A stretch of 64,000 bases of DNA from contig CAHIKZ030002027.1 in assembly GCA_903632075.3 (NCBI GenBank), forward strand, positions 57,501-121,500, read 5' to 3'. Both the position numbers and the translations under genes were made by a program. The stretch is from Acanthosepion pharaonis (Eukaryota; Mollusca; Cephalopoda; Sepiida; Sepiidae). Below the pieces are notes generated by a model, which was given only the letters and a program-made list of their open reading frames with translations, was not told where the DNA came from and did not search any database. Every line of letters starts with the position of its first letter. The stretch's first letter is position 1. Positions 33,283 to 44,000 of the stretch are shown here, piece by piece.

Positions 33283-33285
<3 letters not shown>

Positions 33286-33364
33286 CATTATTGTCATGCA
33301 GTATTTGACAGCTTAAGAATCCTGCATTAAAACTATCTAAAAGTGATAGATTATTAAGTAAACT

Positions 33365-33426
33365 AATACTACTACTACTACTGCTAATAATAATAATAAT
33401 AATAATAATAGTAATAATAATAATAA
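33365..33426. repeat. (ACT)n(ATA)n trinucleotide repeat
   Basis: Imperfect trinucleotides directly left of the second L-B LINE tail. Confidence 0.93.
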
Positions 33427-33439
33427 TGTGTCTTTCTTT

Positions 33440-33640
33440 AAAGATCTTCAAAATACAAGGACCTTGAAATCGAAATCCCCAAAATGTGGCACATGAAGAC
33501 ATCAATAATTTCAGTTGATTGGAAAAGGTTACAATCTACATTGAAGGAATTCCTGGTAGCCCAAACCTCAAAGAAGCATAAAGAAATCTATTCACAAGTA
33601 CAGCCCACACCTTTATTTCTGTAAAATATGTGTTATCGAA
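33440..33640 (+). mobile_element. LINE C-terminal relic, family L-B, copy 2
   Basis: Matches 31540-31690 word for word in places: AGATCTTCAAAA, ATGTGGCA(C/T)ATGAAG, ATCAATAATT and GGAATTCCTGGTAGCCCA. It extends a little further, reading KEIYSQ-like then a stop region. As with copy 1, an S2 SINE lies a few hundred bases downstream. Confidence 0.65.
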
Positions 33641-33941
33641 TGTTATTTGGATGGGGGAGGTATTCATGAAGAGGTTTATCGTGCAATAATTTTGCATTTG
33701 GTACACTGCATTTGCTTTTCGTTTCGTTTTAGGTTATTTGCCACTGCTGCAATAGGTGCATAATGGTTTATTTGCATTTCTTCATCCACTTGAAATTCTC
33801 TTTTCAATTCTGTCGGCTTCCTTTATTACTGAATAAAGTATCTTATTTATTTTATGTTCTTTGATGCAGATCATCATCAAGTCTTCTTTGAAGATCGACT
33901 GTTGTAGTTTTATAAGACAGTTCTACTTGAAATAATCCTCT

Positions 33942-34195
33942 CCCTATTTACATTATTCGGACTATTGTCCTCATCTTTGTTGCCATTTTTATCACAATGT
34001 TTCGGCCGTTGTACACTCCGGCCTTCTTCGGGTGGTTGGAATGTCGAACTGAACCCTTTATTTCGCTCACTGGGGGTAGACTGTTCTAGTTCCACGTCTA
34101 TCAGTTACCTCCTGTTAATTCACCTCTTAACCAGGTATTGAACTCACACTGTCACTGGATCTAACCAAAGCCCTTATCCACTATGCCATGTGTCT
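33942..34195 (-). mobile_element. tRNA-headed SINE, family S2, copy 2
   Basis: Same order as copy 1: the TTCGGACTATTGTCCTCATC tail, TTTCGGCCGTTG, CTCCGGCCTTCTTCGG, CTGTTCTAGTTCCACGT and CTCCTGTTAATT, then a head with GTGAGTTCAATACC and GGCATAGTGGATAAGGGC. The anticodon-arm part is shortened by a deletion. Confidence 0.75.
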
Positions 34196-34339
34196 TTAAG
34201 GACATCTCTGTATGAATTTCTGGAACTTATAGACTTAATGTCTTCAGCAATCATTTTTTTTACCAGTGATAATACTGCAATTTTTGCTGTTATCAGTGCA
34301 GTTTTTTTTTTTTTACCAGAGCTCATATTGCAATTTTCG

Positions 34340-35300
34340 TTGTTATTATTGCTTTTTTCTGATACTCATTATTAGTGGTTTCCCGTATTGTATTTATTTC
34401 GGATCTGGGCAAATACAGACGAATAACACCAGCCTTGAGATGATGCATGCAATGGCAAGTGAAAAGTTTACTCGTTTTGACATCCATTCGCTTAATGCAA
34501 GGTATGGTCCACATTACAGAGACAGCCTAAAACTTTATGGGTGATATTCTGTTATGCGAATTCAACTTCGTATTTAACTCCAGGCTACATAAAATAGGTG
34601 ATTAAACACAGTCTTTTTTACTTTGTATTCATAATTATAATTGTCTAGTCCATATGAAAGGTGGGGGCTGAGGAGATTCAGAACAGAAGGGGTGACAGGA
34701 AGTCTCAATGAAAGATTCCTCATCGGATATTCAAATAATGGAAAATGGCACTACCTTTGTTATGATTTTGGTATAACGAAATTTTATACAGTTTCATGCT
34801 CTATCTAAGGAAATTTAGACTTTGTATATTTCCAGAGCCTCAGGTATCCAAGAGTGTGACACACTTTCAAAGGCTTTACGATAATCTATTCAAGCTGTGC
34901 TGAGATTTCTACATCTTTTTCTGTAATTTTCCAGGATCATTTTATTTATTAAGAGTTGATATTTGCAACCATATCAACCTTTTCGACAAAGGCAAGAATG
35001 TTTTTATCACAGAGAAAAAATAAGTAAGTACAGTTCCTCAGTGATTTATTTATATGTGTGGGCAGACATGTTATTGGCCTATAGTTTTTTTGATCATCTG
35101 TTTCACACGTTTTTAGGAGGAGATATGTAATACCTTCTGTGGTACATTTTGGAATTTCATTGGAGTTATTAATTAACGCTGATAAATTTTATGGACTGAT
35201 GAGAGATGATAGAGTCAAAAGTTGAGTACCTTTTCATTTCCATTTTGGGGATTTCGTTAGAGCTTGACTAAAATTATTTTAGGTTATATGTTCCCATTCC
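34340..35300 (-). mobile_element. LINE reverse transcriptase relic (probably family L-B)
   Basis: The minus strand around 34960-34850 reads, with stops and shifts, LINKMILENYRKRC, RKAFE-VSHSWI and LEIYKV. This is the RT block A-DY-KAFDSV-H-W-I known from the LINE family whose C-terminus is seen at 31.1 kb. Further down (34700-34340) pieces such as LSYGLDNYNYEYKVKKTVFN then HLFYV correspond to the region before and at the YVDD site. The catalytic aspartates are lost (HLFYVAWS). Confidence 0.6.
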
Positions 35301-35351
35301 TGTAGACTTTTATCCTTTAGTCTTTCTCGTTTTATCCACTCTAAATTGCGG

Positions 35352-35408
<57 letters not shown>
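35352..35408. repeat. (AT)n microsatellite
   Basis: Left border of a palindromic element. Confidence 0.97.
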
Positions 35409-35409
<1 letters not shown>

Positions 35410-35444
35410 CTCTCCAATGGAGAAAATCAGGGAGAATGCATAAA

Positions 35445-35588
35445 TAAATTTTAGCAAGAACAAGAGAATTGTAAAGGAAAAATAAATATTTTTTTACAAA
35501 ATTGCATGATGTGTTTAAAGAAAAGTATGAAATGCGAATTTTGTAAAAAATATATTTTTTTCCTTTACACTTCTCTTGTTCTTGCTAA

Positions 35589-35592
<4 letters not shown>
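35445..35592. mobile_element. Palindromic fold-back element
   Basis: AAATTTTAGCAAGAACAAGAG and TGTAAAGGAAAAATAAATA at the left return as the reverse complement at the right (TCCTTTACACTTCTCTTG, TTCTTGCTAAATTT). The arms are about 60 bp, with an unpaired centre near 35513-35530. (AT)n tracts border both sides, as in the fold-back at 20058-20525, but the arm sequences differ. Confidence 0.75.

Positions 35593-35650
<58 letters not shown>
35591..35650. repeat. (AT)n(GT)n microsatellite
   Basis: AT run followed by GT. The S2 SINE tail starts directly after. Confidence 0.97.
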
Positions 35651-35928
35651 CTATATTTCTGAGATGAGGTATTATATTATGTACACTAATTACATTATTC
35701 GGACTATTGTACTCATCTTAGTCGCCATATTTATTATAACGTCTCCGTCGTAGTACTCTCCGGCCTTCTTCAGGTGGTTAGAATATCGAACTGAATCGTT
35801 TAATTCGCTCACTGGGATAGACTGTTCTAGTTTAATATGCGATGTTTAATGGATGTCAGTTATCTCCTGTTAATTCCCCTCTCCAAGTTCTCCACTAACT
35901 TAACCGGGTAATGAACTCACACTCATAA
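35649..35928 (-). mobile_element. tRNA-headed SINE, family S2, copy 3 (5'-truncated head)
   Basis: The tail (GTCTATATTTCTGAGATGAG), body (CTCCGGCCTTCTTCAGG, GATAGACTGTTCTAG, CTCCTGTTAATTCCC) and B-box region (GTGAGTTCATTACCC on the minus strand) are present. The A-box part is missing, so the copy is 5'-truncated. Confidence 0.72.
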
Positions 35929-36087
35929 CAAATATCACAGACATAACAAATATTACAATTTAATTAATAATATAACACAACAACTTGTATATGAACCATT
36001 AAAATACAAAATTAAATTTAATTTAATTTCGAAGAATAAAATTACAACCGGAAGAATTATCTACAGCTGAAAAAAATGAAGACGTAA

Positions 36088-36300
36088 ACAAGAGGAAAAT
36101 TTCATGAACGTGCGCCTGTAAAAGAATGTTCAATTCATGAATACGAATGTTTACAAAACCGTGTAAAAGAGCGGATTAAAAAAGACGTGGAACAAATTGA
36201 AAAAATTGAAAAATATTCGAAATACTGTTTAAAACCACAACCCCTGAAGATTGGAAATTTTACCAAGAAACTTCTATGTCGAGATAAAATTGATATTTAA
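36088..36300 (+). other. Unexplained open frame, 70 codons, ends at TAA
   Basis: A plus frame with no ATG reads, from about 36103, HERAPVKECSIHEYECLQNR, VKERIKKDVEQIEKIEKY, then KIGNFTKKLLCRDKIDI and a stop. It is charged and probably helical in its middle. Composition and codon use look coding compared with its AT-rich surroundings. I do not recognise it. It may be the last exon or C-terminus of an element protein or of a host gene relic. Confidence 0.3.
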
Positions 36301-36343
36301 AAGTTAAGTAATCTTTTCCTACAATTCTTTAAGAGTATATTTC

Positions 36344-36347
<4 letters not shown>

Positions 36348-36402
<55 letters not shown>
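36348..36402. repeat. (AT)n microsatellite
   Basis: Pure AT run. Confidence 0.97.
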
Positions 36403-36406
<4 letters not shown>

Positions 36407-36576
36407 GCACAAACAAGTTTTGACTAAATACAGCCGACAATGGTTGCCTGATTCCAGTTTTCTATTAAGATGTTGTATACTCGGATACAAACCGTGAATA
36501 AATGATGGAAAAGATTTATATGTATTTTAGGTCTGTCCTTGTATTTTCCGTCAAAAAAATATGTGCATAAAATAGG

Positions 36577-36581
<5 letters not shown>

Positions 36582-36642
<61 letters not shown>
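36582..36642. repeat. (AT)n microsatellite
   Basis: Pure AT run at the end of LINE L-A copy 3. Confidence 0.97.
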
Positions 36643-36643
<1 letters not shown>

Positions 36644-36659
36644 AAGTGTATTTAAAGTT

Positions 36660-37250
36660 TTGAAGATTGTTGTTATTAATGAAGCAAGTTAGTGGGAAGA
36701 GAGTTCCAATGTCGGGAAGTAAGAGGAAATAAACTGTTATAGTAAAAGTTGCTATTACATTTAACTATTTCAACAGTGAATGGGTGGGACCTAACTGCCA
36801 ATCTGATAGCATGCTTAAATTCATGTAGTCTGGGTACCACAGGAAAAAGCTCGTCAGAGCAGTAACCATGATAATATTTGTAAAAAAGACAGAGGGAAGC
36901 CACATCATGTCTCTGAGAAAGTTTCTGAAGTCGAGATGTCAATTCAGTAGTGATTGCATTACAGATACTTCTTTGGATTTTGTCGAGAACCTCAAGATCA
37001 ACGGCAGGGGCACCAGACCAGATGTGGCAACAGCATCCAATGCAAGGACGAATGTAGATTTGTAGATAGGTAAGTTGGACCGTGAAAAGAAATACCTTCT
37101 AGCACGGCACAGTGAACCAACTTTCCTTGCAGTAGATGCAGCTATTGTTTCGATATAGTTGTTCCACTTCAAGTCTATTGAAAACGTGAGGCCAAGAAGG
37201 TGAAGTGTGACGATTTCACTGAGACGAGCATCGACCTTACACACAAATAT
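36660..37250 (-). mobile_element. LINE RT C-terminal relic, family L-A, copy 3
   Basis: Two minus frames, 37244-36939 and 36942-36676, overlap by a few bases and form one region split by a frameshift. The first has LTFSIDLKWNNYIETIAAST, ARKVGSLCRARR and LPIYKSTF. The second has TSRLQKLSQRHDVASLCLFY, CSDELFPVVPRLHEFKHAIR and SRHWNSLPTNLLH. This is the best-preserved L-A copy and covers the thumb and C-terminal tail of a Jockey/CR1-like protein. It is truncated before the YADD motif. Copies 1 and 2 near 4 kb share these words. Confidence 0.78.
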
Positions 37251-37289
37251 CCGTGTTCGGTGACTTTACCACCCATTATAGCAGGTGGC

Positions 37290-37865
37290 TTTAATACTGA
37301 CTACGCTGCAATCCATTCTTGAAAAGAGGTAAGTTAGATGGCGAGAGATCAGAGCAATATGGTGGATGTGGCAAAATCTTGTATGCCAAATCGGTTAGCT
37401 TCAGCAGTTTCAATATCCGGTCGGGCATTGTCAGGAAGCAGGTTTAGTAGCCTTTTCCTTATGATAATGTGCATTTCATCCAGTTGATGGCAGTAAACTT
37501 CAGCAATAATGCTCTGCTTAGATTCGATAAAACTGTAATGGATAACATCAATGGCGTCCCACCAGACAGTTACCATAATCGTCGTTTGTTGCAATTTCGT
37601 ATTAAGGAATTTTTGGGGGCGCATCGTCATGAGCAAGCCATTGTGATGATCGTTTACGATTATTGTGTCAAATATCTTGAATTGCACCGATGTGACTGAA
37701 ATGCAGACACATTATCAGAGATATTTTCTTGATAATTTGACGTGTTATTTTTGCGACTAGAGTTTTCAGATGTTGAATTTCAATTGCAGATGGACGTCGT
37801 CTACTACTTTGATCTTCAAGGATTATAACCCCACGTACGGTCCGATCACAAGTTAATCACCTCAT
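37290..37865 (-). mobile_element. mariner transposase relic
   Basis: The minus strand reads, from 37860, EDQSSRRRPSAIEIQHLK (end of the helix-turn-helix region), then RSSQWLAHDDAP, and in the open frame 37687-37349 MVTVWWDAIDVIHYSFIES, then IAEVYCHQLDEMH and LLPDNARPD. After a frameshift near 37350 comes PHPPYCSDLSPSNLPLF. WWDA, DNARPH and PYSPDLSP are the mariner landmarks. The second and third aspartates of the DD34D triad are present, and the part between the DNA-binding region and the first aspartate is largely deleted. Inactive. Confidence 0.82.
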
Positions 37866-38084
37866 GCCATATTAATATTAGCAGAATTTTGAGAAGCTTG
37901 ATGACCAAGGTTAATCATATACAAAAATGTGAACACATCACTTCTTTTTCATATTTCAATATACGAGTTTTATGATGATTTAAGTTAAATACCGAAAGTG
38001 TTCGATCTAAAATTAATAAAGAGTTTATTGGAATCATTAACAGTGACTAATATATTTGGGTGCAAATGTTTCTAGAATATATTA

Positions 38085-41000
38085 AAAGGTTGTTTCTAAA
38101 ATCGGAGAGTATTTTCCGAACAACTGCACACTAGTTTCCATTGGGTGTATGAGTTATACAAATTGGCTCTGCCACAAAACATTTAAATGGTTGACTCTAA
38201 AATCGAACAGGATTCCATTGGGTATATGAATTACACAAATTGGCTTTTCCACAAGACGTTTAAATGGTTGATTCTACAATGGGAATGTATTTTCCGAACA
38301 ACTAAATACTAGACGTTTAAATGGTTGATTCAAATATGGAGTTCCGAACAATATATAGTTTCCATAATACGAGTTTATAAAATTGGCTTTTCCACAAGAC
38401 GTTTAAATGGTGGATTCTAAAATCGGAATATATTTTCCGAACAACTGAATACTACTTTCAATATACGAGTTATACGAATTGGCTTTTCCACAAGACGTTT
38501 AAATGGGTGATTCTAAAATCGGACAGTATTTTCCGAACAACTGAATTCTATTTTCCATTGGGGATATGAGTTATAACAATTGGCTTACCACAAGACGTTT
38601 AAATGGGTGATTCTAAAATCGGAATGCATTTTCCGAACAAGTGAATACTAGTTTCCATTGGGTATATGAGTTATAACAATTAGCTTTTCCACAAGACGTT
38701 TAAATGGTTGATTCTAAAATCGGAATATATTTTCCGAACAATTGAATACTAGTTTCCATTGGGTATATGAGTTATACAAATTGGCTTTTCCACAAGACGT
38801 TTAAATGGTTGATTCTACTATGGGAATGTATTTTCCGAACAACTAAATATTAGATTCCATTCGGTATATGAGTTATACAAATTGGATTTTCCACAAGACG
38901 TTTAAATGGTGGATTCTAAAATCGGAATATATTTTCTGAACAACTGAATACTACTTTCCATATACGAGTTATACGAATTGGCTTTTCCACAAGACGTTTA
39001 AATGGTTGATTCTAAAATCGGAATGTATTTTCCGAACAACTGAATACTAGTTTCCATTGGGTATATGAGTTATACCAATTGGCTTTTCCACAAGACGTTT
39101 AAATGGTTGATTCTACAATGGGAATGCTTTTGCCGAACAACTAAATACTAGATTCCATTGGGTATATGAGTTATACAAATTGGCTTTTCCACAAGTCGTT
39201 TAAATGGTGGATTCTAAAATCGGAATGTATTTTCCGAACAATTGAATACTAGTTTCAATTGGATATATGAGTTATATCAATTGGCTTTTCCACAAGAGGT
39301 TTAAATTGTTGATTCTAAAATCGGACTGTATTTTCCGAACAACTGAATACTAGATTCAATTGGGTATATGAGTTATACCAATTGGCTTTTCCACAAGACG
39401 TCTAAATGGTTGATTCTAAAATTGGACTGTATTTACCGAACAACTGAATACTAGTTTCCATTGGGTATATGAGTTATACAAATTGGCTTTTCCACAAGAC
39501 GTTTAAATAGTTGATTCTAAAATTGGACTGTATTTTCCGAACAACTGAATACTCGTCTCCATTGGGTATATGAGTTATAACAATTGGCTTTACTCAAGAC
39601 GTTAAAATGGTTGATTCTAAAATCGAAATGCATTTTCCGACCAACTGAATACTAGTTTCCATTGGGTATATGAGTTATACCAATTGGCTTTTCCAAAAGA
39701 CATTTAAATGGTTGATTCTAAAATCAGAATGTATTTTCCGAAAAACTTAATACTAGTTTACATTGGGTATTTGAGTTATACAAATTGGCTTTTCCATAAG
39801 TGGTTTAAATGGTTGATTCTAAAATCTGAATGTATTTTCCGAACAACTGAATACGAGTTTCCATTGGGTATATGAGCTATACAAATTGGCTTTTCCACAA
39901 GACGTTGAAATGGTTGATTCTAAAATCGGACTGAATTTTCAGAACAACTGAATACGACTTTCCATTGGTTATATGAGTTATACAATTTGGCTTTTCCACA
40001 AGACTTTGAAATGGTTGATTCTAAAATCGGAAAGTATTTTCCGAACAACTTAATACTAGTTTCCATTGGGTATATGAGTTATACAAATTGGTTTTTCCAC
40101 AAGACATTTAAATGGTTGATTCAAAAATCGGAATGTATTTTCCGAACAACTGAATACTAGATTCCATTTGGTATATGAGTTATACAAATTGGCTTTTCCA
40201 CAAGATGTTTAAGTGGTTGATTCTAAAATCGGACTGTATTTTCCGAACAACTGAACATTAATTTCCATATACGAGTTGTATAAATTGGCATTTCCACAGA
40301 AAGTTTAAATGGTTGATTCTAAAATCGGAATATATTTTTCGAACAACTGAATACTAGTTTCCATTGGGCATATGAGTTATATCATTTGGCTTTTCCACAA
40401 GATGTTTAAATGGTTGATTCTAAAATCGGAATGTATTTTCTGAACAACTGAATACTAGTTTATTTGGGTATATGAATTATAACAATTGGCATTTCCAAAA
40501 GACGTTTAAATGGTTGATTCTAAAATCGGAATGTATTTTCCGAACAACTGAATACTAGTTTCCATATACGAGTTATAAAAATTGGCTTTTACAGAAGAAA
40601 TTTAAATGGTTGATTCAAAATTCGGACTTTATTTTCCGAAAAACTGAATACTAGTTTCCATTGGGTATATGAATTATACCAATTGGCTTTTCCAGAAGAC
40701 GTTTAAATGGTTTATTCTAAAATCGGGATGTATTTTCCGAACAACTGAATACTAGTTTCCATTGGTTATACGAGTTATAAAAATTGGCTTTTCCGCAATA
40801 CGTTTAAATGGTTGATTCTAAAATCGGACTGTATTTTCCCAACAAATGAATACTAGTTTCCATTGGGTATATGAGATATACCAATTGGCTTTTCCACAAG
40901 ACGTTTAAATGGCTGATTCTAAAATCCGAATGTATTTCCGAACTGAATACTAGTTTACATTGTTTATATTAGTTATACAAATTGGCTTTTCCACAAGAAG

Positions 41001-44000
41001 TTTCAATGGATAATTCTAATATCGGACTGTATTTTCCGAACAACTGAATACTAGATTCCATTGCATATATGAGTTATATGAATTGGCTTTTCCACAAGAC
41101 CTTCAAATGTTTGATACTAATATCGGACTGTATTTTCCGAACAACTGAATACTAGATTCCATTGGGTATATGTGTAATTGGCTTTTCCACAAGACGTTTA
41201 AATGTCTGATTCTAAAATCCGAATGTATTTTGCAAACAGCTGCATACTAGATTCCATTGGGTATATAAGTTATAACAATTGGCTTTTACACAAGAAGTTT
41301 AAATGGTTGATTCAAAATTCGGACTTTATTTTCCGAACAACTGAATCCTAGTTTCCATTGGGTATATTAGTTATACCAATTGGCTTTTCCACAAGACGTT
41401 GAAATGTTTATTCTAAAAGTTGAATACAAATTTCCAATTGGCTTTTCCCCAAGAATTTCAAATGCTGGATTATAAAGTCGGACTGTATTTTCCGAACAAC
41501 TGAATACTAATTTGCATTGGGTATATTAGTTATAACAATTGGCTTTTCCACAGGACGTTTAAATGGTTGATTCTAAATTCGGAGGATATTTTCCGTACAA
41601 TTGAATACTAGATTCCATCGGGTATATGAGTTATACCAATTGGCTTTTCCACAAGAATTTTAAATGGTGGATTCTAAAGTCGGACTGTATTTTCCGAACA
41701 ACTGAATACTAGTTTCCATTGGGTATATGAGTTATACCAATTGGCTTTTCCACAAAAAGTTTAAATGATTGATTCTAAAATCGAAATGTATTTTCCGAAC
41801 AACTGAAAACTAGTTTCCATTGGGTATATTAGTTATACCAATTGGCTTTTCCACACGAATTTTCAATGGTTGATTCTGAAATCGGACTGTATTTTCCGAA
41901 CAATGAATACTAGATTCCATTGCATATATGAGTTATATGAATTGGCTTTTCCACAAGACGTTTAAATGGTTGATTTTCAAATCGGAATGAATTTTCCGAA
42001 CAACGGAATACTAGTTTTCATTGGGTATATGCGTTATACAAATTGGCATTTACACATGAATTTTAAATGGTTAATTCAGAAATAGGAGTGTATTTTCCGA
42101 ACAACTGAATACTAGATTCCATTGGTTATATTAGTTATACCAATTGTCTTTTCCACAAGATGTTTCAAGGGATGATTTAAATGGTTGAACATTGAAAATT
42201 CCATTGGGTTTTAATTATTTTTCCACAAGACGTTTAAATGGCTGATTCTGAATCCGAACAGTTGCATTAGATTCCATATATTAGTTATACCAATTGTCTT
42301 TTACACAAGAAGTTTAAATGGTTGATTCAAAATTCGGATTTTTATTTTCCGAAAAACTGAATCCTAGTTTCCATTGGGTATATTAGTTATACCAATTGGC
42401 TTTTCCACAAGACGTTGAAATGGTTGATTCTAAAATCGGAATGTATTTTCCGAACAACTGAATACAAATTTCCATTGATTATATGAGTTATAACAATTGG
42501 CTTTTCCACAGGACGTTTAAATGTTTGATTCTAAAATTGAAAGATATTTTCCGTACAATTGAATACTAGATTCCATCGGGTATATGAGTTATACCAATTG
42601 GCTTTTCCACAAGTCGTTTATATGGTTGATTTTGAAATTCAGACTGTATTTTCTGAACAACTGAATACTAGTTTCCATTGGATATAAGAGTTATACAAAT
42701 TGGCTTTTACACAAGACGTTTAAATGGTTGATTCTAAAATCGGAATGTACTTTTCCGTACAACTGAATACTAGTTTTCTTTGGATATATGAGTTATAAGA
42801 ATTGGCTTTTCCACAAGACGTTCAAATGGTTGCTATAATATCAGAATATATTTTCCGAATAACTGAATACTAGTTTCCATTGGGTATATGGTGTATACAA
42901 ATTGGCTATTCCACAAGAGGTTTAAATGGGTGATTCTAAAATCCGAATGTATTTTCAGAACAACTGAATACTAGTTTCCTTTGGGTATATGTGTTATACG
43001 AATTGGCTTTTCCTCAAGACGTTTAAATGGTTGATTCTAAAAATCGGAATGTATTTTCCGAACAACTGAATACTAGTTTCCATTGGTTATATGAGTTATA
43101 GAAATTGCTTTTCCACAAGTCGTTTAATGGTTGATTCACAAATCGGAATGTATTTTCCGAACAACTGAATACTAGTTTACATTGGGTATACGAGTTATAG
43201 AAATTGGCATTTCCACAAGACATTTAAATGGTTGATTGTAATATCGGACTGTATTTTCCGAACAACTGAAAACTAGTTTCATTGGGTATATGGGATATAC
43301 CAATTGACTTTTCCACAAGACGTTTAAATGGTTGATTCTAAAATCGGAATGTATTTTCTGAACAACTGAATACTAGATTCCATTGGGTATATGAGTTATA
43401 CTAATTGGCTTTTCCACAAGAATTTTAAATCGTTGATTCTAAAATCGGAATGTATTTTCCAAACAACTGAATACTAATTTCCTTTGGGTATATTAATTAT
43501 AACAATTGGCTCTTCCACAAGACGTTTAAATGATTGATTCCAATATCAGAATGTAATTTCCGTACAACTGAATACTAGTTTCTATTGGGTATATGAATTA
43601 TACCAATTGGCTTTTCCACAAGACGTTTAAATGATTGATTCTAAAATCGGACTTAACTTTCCGAACAACTGAATACTAGCTTCCATAGAGTATATTAGTT
43701 ATACGAATTGGCTTCTCCACAATATGTTTAAATGGTTGATTCTAAAATCGGACTGTATTTTCTGAACAACTGAATACCATTTTCCATTGGGTATATGAGT
43801 TATACCAATTGGCTTTTCCGCAAGACGTTTAAATGGTTCATTCTAATATCTGTATATATTTTCCGAACAACTGAATACTAGTTTCCATTGGGTATATGAT
43901 TTAAACGAATTGGCTTTTCCACAAGACTTTTAAATCGTTGATTCTAATATCAGAATGTATTTTCCGTACAAATGAATACTAGTTTCCATTGGGTATACAA

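Noticed and set aside
34266..34544. 92-codon plus frame
   Set aside because: Antisense to the L-B LINE RT relic, which explains the sequence better.
35190..35220. CTGATGAGAG as a second hammerhead core
   Set aside because: No GAAAC block follows at suitable distance and no stem I pairing was found.
37469..37699. 76-codon plus frame
   Set aside because: Shadow of the mariner transposase on the minus strand.
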